A DNA stretch of 64,000 nt from Streptomyces sp. NBC_00306 (GTDB lineage Bacteria; Actinomycetota; Actinomycetes; Streptomycetales; Streptomycetaceae): contig NZ_CP108032.1 of NCBI RefSeq assembly GCF_036169555.1, positions 6,448,001 to 6,512,000 of the forward strand, read 5' to 3'. Positions 59,947 through 64,000 of this stretch are shown piece after piece. The position numbers were made by a program, and so were the translations under genes. Below the pieces are notes generated by a model that saw only the letters and a list, made by a program, of their open reading frames with translations, was not told the DNA's origin and did no database searches. How positions within the stretch are numbered: position 1 is the stretch's first letter; every line of letters begins with the position of its first letter.

Positions 59947-60453
59947 TCACAGCTCCCGGCGCATGCACACCCGCGGCCAGCGGTCGAGGCCGCTCTCCTT
60001 CTCCGCGCGCCGGATCCGCCGCAGGCCCTCGGTGAGCTCCGCCTCGTCGAGGACCCGGAAGCCCAGGCGCGCGTAGTAGGGGGCGTTCCACGGGACCTCG
60101 GTGAACGTCGTCAGCGTGAGCGCGTCCAGGCCGCTGCCCGCGGCCCGTACGCCGAGATGGTCGATCAGACCGCGCCCGAGCCGCCGGTGGGCGGCGGCCG
60201 GGTGGACCGAGACCTGCTCGACATGCGCGGTCCCGTCCACCTCGTCGTGGATCAGATAGGCGAGGGGGTGGCCCTCGTCGTCAGCGGCCACCCAGGCGCG
60301 GCCCTCGCGACGGCAGTGCTCCAGCAGGTCCAGCGCCGGAGGCTCGTCGTCGGCGATCGCCGCCATGCCGAGGAAGCGGAACGGTTCGCCGGCCGCCCTC
60401 TCGATGTCCTGGAGCAGGGGGAGTTCGGCGGCCACTGCCGGTCGGATGCCCAT
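59947..60453 (-). CDS. GNAT-family N-acetyltransferase
   Basis: 168 aa, ATG 60453; upstream GGGGG is weak. GNAT motifs: AHVEQVSVHPAAAHRRLGRGLIDHL (acetyl-CoA binding R-x-x-G-x-G/A variant) and LTTFTEVPWNAPYYARLGFRVL. Substrate unknown. It converges on the MITE and the acyl-CoA synthetase gene. Confidence 0.9.
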   Translation of the reverse strand: MGIRPAVAAELPLLQDIERAAGEPFRFLGMAAIADDEPPALDLLEHCRREGRAWVAADDEGHPLAYLIHDEVDGTAHVEQVSVHPAAAHRRLGRGLIDHLGVRAAGSGLDALTLTTFTEVPWNAPYYARLGFRVLDEAELTEGLRRIRRAEKESGLDRWPRVCMRREL

Positions 60454-60535
60454 GGGGGCAGTATGACCGAACGCCCTCGTGCCTTCCGGGGCGGGTGCCG
60501 GACCGAGGCGCCGAGCGGTCCACGACCCGCGGACC

Positions 60536-61255
60536 CTATGCGCCCGTGGAGACCAGCGCGTCCGCCGGGCCGTTGACCGGCTGCGGACTGCCCGTGAGGT
60601 CCATGACGAACAGCGGGACGCCCACGCCGTCCGCTCGGGATCTGGCGTCGTGCTCGTAGCCCGCGAGGGAGAAGAAGACGGTCGCCGCCGAGGCGCTCAT
60701 ACCGCTCAGCCACAGGCACTCGACATCGCGCAGGGTCGCGGGCCGCGTGGACGGATCGACCCGTGCGATCAGGCCCTGGGCGCGCAGATCCGTGCCGGAC
60801 GCGGGCCGGGTGTCCGGCTGGACCACATCGCGGAACCCGAGCCACTGGAGATAGCGCGTCGCGGCCGTCACCGCGTCGCGCGCCGTACGGATGGTGACCG
60901 GGCGGAACGAGGGCCGCGGCACGGTCGCCGTGCGGGGCAGGGGTATGCGCGCGGGCGGCTCGGGGAAGGAGCGGCCGGCCGGGACGGGGGTGCTCACCGG
61001 GCGCACCGGAATGCGCAGCACGGTGCCGCAGGGGCAGCCGAGCTCCGGCTGCGGCCACTGGTCCTGCCGCCCGCACTCCGCGCAGCGGACGGTCACCCAG
61101 TCGTCGGTCCAGGTGCGGTGCGTGATGCGTTCCGGCGGGGCCGCGCGCACCAGCGGCGGCGCGAGCGGCGCGCCGCATGCGCACGGATACACCGGTGAGG
61201 CGAACAGATGGTCGCGGCGGCAGCACGGGCAGCGCACCGGGACCGGCTCGGCCAT
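60536..61255 (-). CDS. Zinc-ribbon protein with C-terminal Mrr-like domain
   Basis: 239 aa, ATG 61255 after GGGGGAA. The first 85 residues hold two or three CxxC zinc-ribbon knuckles (CPCCRRDHLF, CACGAPLA, CAECGRQDQW, CPCGTVLR). Residues about 130-235 look like the restriction-endonuclease-like Mrr fold (AATRYLQWLGFRDVV, SGTDLRAQGLIARVD, VFFSLAGYEHDARSRADGVGVPLFVMDL), but the canonical D-(E/Q)xK catalytic pair is not obvious, so it may be a non-cutting DNA-binding relative. Confidence 0.65.
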   Translation of the reverse strand: MAEPVPVRCPCCRRDHLFASPVYPCACGAPLAPPLVRAAPPERITHRTWTDDWVTVRCAECGRQDQWPQPELGCPCGTVLRIPVRPVSTPVPAGRSFPEPPARIPLPRTATVPRPSFRPVTIRTARDAVTAATRYLQWLGFRDVVQPDTRPASGTDLRAQGLIARVDPSTRPATLRDVECLWLSGMSASAATVFFSLAGYEHDARSRADGVGVPLFVMDLTGSPQPVNGPADALVSTGA

Positions 61256-61385
61256 TACTTCCCCCTTGGTCTGTCCTGCTGCCGTCCATCGTCCATCAAG
61301 AGCGGGGCCTTGGGGAGGGACTTCGGGCATCCCTTGACGACACCAGGCCCGCCGCCTACATTGCTTCCATATAGCAGAACTATTC

Positions 61386-61400
61386 TTCCGCATTACGGAA
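61386..61400. promoter_or_regulatory. TTCCG-N5-CGGAA palindrome upstream of gcl
   Basis: TTCCGCATTACGGAA, 57 nt before the gcl ATG, within an AT-rich promoter stretch (CCATATAGCAGAACTATTC). Its form is that of IclR-family operators; AllR, an IclR-type repressor, controls purine/glyoxylate genes including gcl in S. coelicolor, so AllR-like control is a reasonable inference. Confidence 0.6.
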
Positions 61401-61457
61401 TCCAGCTCTGAGGGGCGCGAGGAGCCGGGATCCGCCAGGCCGAAGCAGGAGCACCCC

Positions 61458-63236
<1,779 letters not shown>

Positions 63237-63250
63237 TCCCTCCTCGCGCC

Positions 63251-63292
63251 AACGGTCCCCGCCCCGGTCCTGACCCCGGGACGGGGACCGTT
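63251..63292 (+). terminator. Terminator of gcl
   Basis: Stem AACGGTCCCCGCCCCGG (63251-63267) pairs with 63276-63292 with one mismatch, 8-nt loop, followed by TCCC. 15 nt after the gcl stop. Confidence 0.85.
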
Positions 63293-63445
63293 TCCCTTGT
63301 CCGGGACGCTCTTCGCGCACGCCTCACCCGTCTGATCATCTGATAACAAGCCCCATGGTCTCCTTCCCGTGGTCGGCTGCCGGGCAGCCGACAGAACCGG
63401 ACCATGCCCCGAGGAGGGCGGCGGCCGGCGTTCCGGCGCAGCCGC

Positions 63446-64000
63446 TCAGCGCAGCACGGCCGCCAGCAGATCGGAGCCCAGCGCCGTCAGTTCGGCCGGC
63501 TTGAGGATGTGACGGACGTACCGGCCGTCCCGCTGTGCCGTGAGCAGGCCCGCGCGGCGCAGGACGGCGAGGTGGCGGGAGACCTCGGGGCGTGAGAGTT
63601 CCCAGGCGTGGGCCAGTTCGCTGGTGGTGTGCGGGCCGCGGGCGAGGGTGCGCAGCAGCCGCAGCCGTACCGGATGGGCGAGCGCCTCCAGCCGGAGTGT
63701 GACCGTGTCGAGTGATACCGGCTCTGATGGAGTCGGCTCGGCCACGGGGTACTGCACCACCGGCTGCCACCCGGGCGCGTGGACGGCCACCAGGTGGGGG
63801 CGGCCGAAGACGCTGGGGATGAAGGTGACGCCGGTGCCATGGGCGGAGGTCGCCTTGTCCTGCACCTTGTCCACGAAGATGCAGTCGCCGTCCGGTGCCA
63901 GGGTGACCGCGGCGGAGACGGATGCGAGTGCCGGCCCGACGCCGTGGTGCTTCAGCAGGTCGTTCTTCACGCGCAGATCGGTGGCGAGCTGCACGGCGGC
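63446..64000 (-). CDS. ArsR-type HTH regulator (DUF5937-like), 5' end beyond the window
   Basis: C-terminal part of a regulator; the frame is open to the window end (AAVQLATD...), so the start lies beyond 64000. Residues from about base 63715 downward form an ArsR winged helix: LDTVTLRLEALAHPVRLRLLRTLARGPHTTSELAHAWELSRPEVSRHLAVLRRAGLLTAQRDGRYV. The N-terminal part (GVTFIPSVFGRPHLVAVHAPGWQPVVQYPV) belongs to the DUF5937-type sensor domain. The effector is unknown. Confidence 0.85.
   Translation of the reverse strand, partial: AAVQLATDLRVKNDLLKHHGVGPALASVSAAVTLAPDGDCIFVDKVQDKATSAHGTGVTFIPSVFGRPHLVAVHAPGWQPVVQYPVAEPTPSEPVSLDTVTLRLEALAHPVRLRLLRTLARGPHTTSELAHAWELSRPEVSRHLAVLRRAGLLTAQRDGRYVRHILKPAELTALGSDLLAAVLR

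Overview
The window is about 72% GC with GTG/TTG starts, many GTGA/ATGA stop-start overlaps and a typical actinomycete gene set: chitinase with its 12-bp operator motif, SigB/F-type sigma factor, many STAS/HATPase/SpoIIE proteins, a LitR-type photoreceptor, and a chloramphenicol phosphotransferase close to the S. venezuelae enzyme. It is almost certainly a Streptomyces chromosome segment. About 65 genes can be supported. No rRNA, tRNA or CRISPR array was seen.

Layout. 1-12 kb: end of a PLP aminotransferase, three secreted proteins or lipoproteins (Asp-box sialidase-like, jelly-roll lyase-like, Fn3 lipoprotein), a GNAT-AAA fusion ATPase, a Tat-exported beta-carbonic anhydrase broken by a 1-nt frameshift, gdhA, a GH18 chitinase and a MOSC protein. 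12-18 kb: general stress genes (PPOX-fold protein, PPK2, phospholipase-D type cardiolipin synthase, CsbD, anti-sigma kinase, SigB/F-type sigma). 18.5-25 kb: light-response block (SDR-DUF2867, photolyase, ECF sigma LitS, B12-binding MerR LitR, amine-oxidase-type flavoprotein). 25-30 kb: a minus-strand chain encoding a complete stressosome-type partner-switching pathway (RsbR, RsbS, RsbT, HATPase-PP2C fusion, PP2C, RsbW-like, RsbV-like). 30-33.5 kb: two MarR regulators, an atypical GAF-SpoIIE protein and a YkuD-type lipoprotein. 33.9-38.6 kb: the kdp potassium ATPase operon, with a 27-aa membrane peptide ahead of kdpF.

38.7-48.2 kb is the accessory region. An IS110-family element sits inside a decayed IS5-family transposase; the two transposase halves can be rejoined across it. 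Its 466-bp left end is the expected place for a bridge RNA. An AT-rich segment with a perfect 16-bp palindrome follows, then an apparently uncharacterised plus-strand cassette: a Gln/Pro-rich protein made of a tandem 139-aa duplication, two small proteins (one resembling a free subtilisin propeptide), a subtilase without signal peptide, a two-helix holin-like protein, an M15-like peptidase with an SH3-like domain, and a lysozyme-like protein with a peptidoglycan-binding domain. It has the parts of a lysis or wall-remodelling system; its purpose is unknown.

48.6-64 kb returns to ordinary chromosome: CorA, an AlkZ-like DNA glycosylase, a diaminopimelate decarboxylase, chloramphenicol phosphotransferase, LysE exporter, SDR, a GAF-LuxR regulator divergent from two coupled acyl-CoA synthetases, a 163-bp MITE with perfect 15-bp inverted ends at the stop codon of the second synthetase, a GNAT enzyme, a zinc-ribbon/Mrr-like protein, glyoxylate carboligase (gcl) with a TTCCG-N5-CGGAA palindrome upstream, and an ArsR-type regulator cut by the window end.
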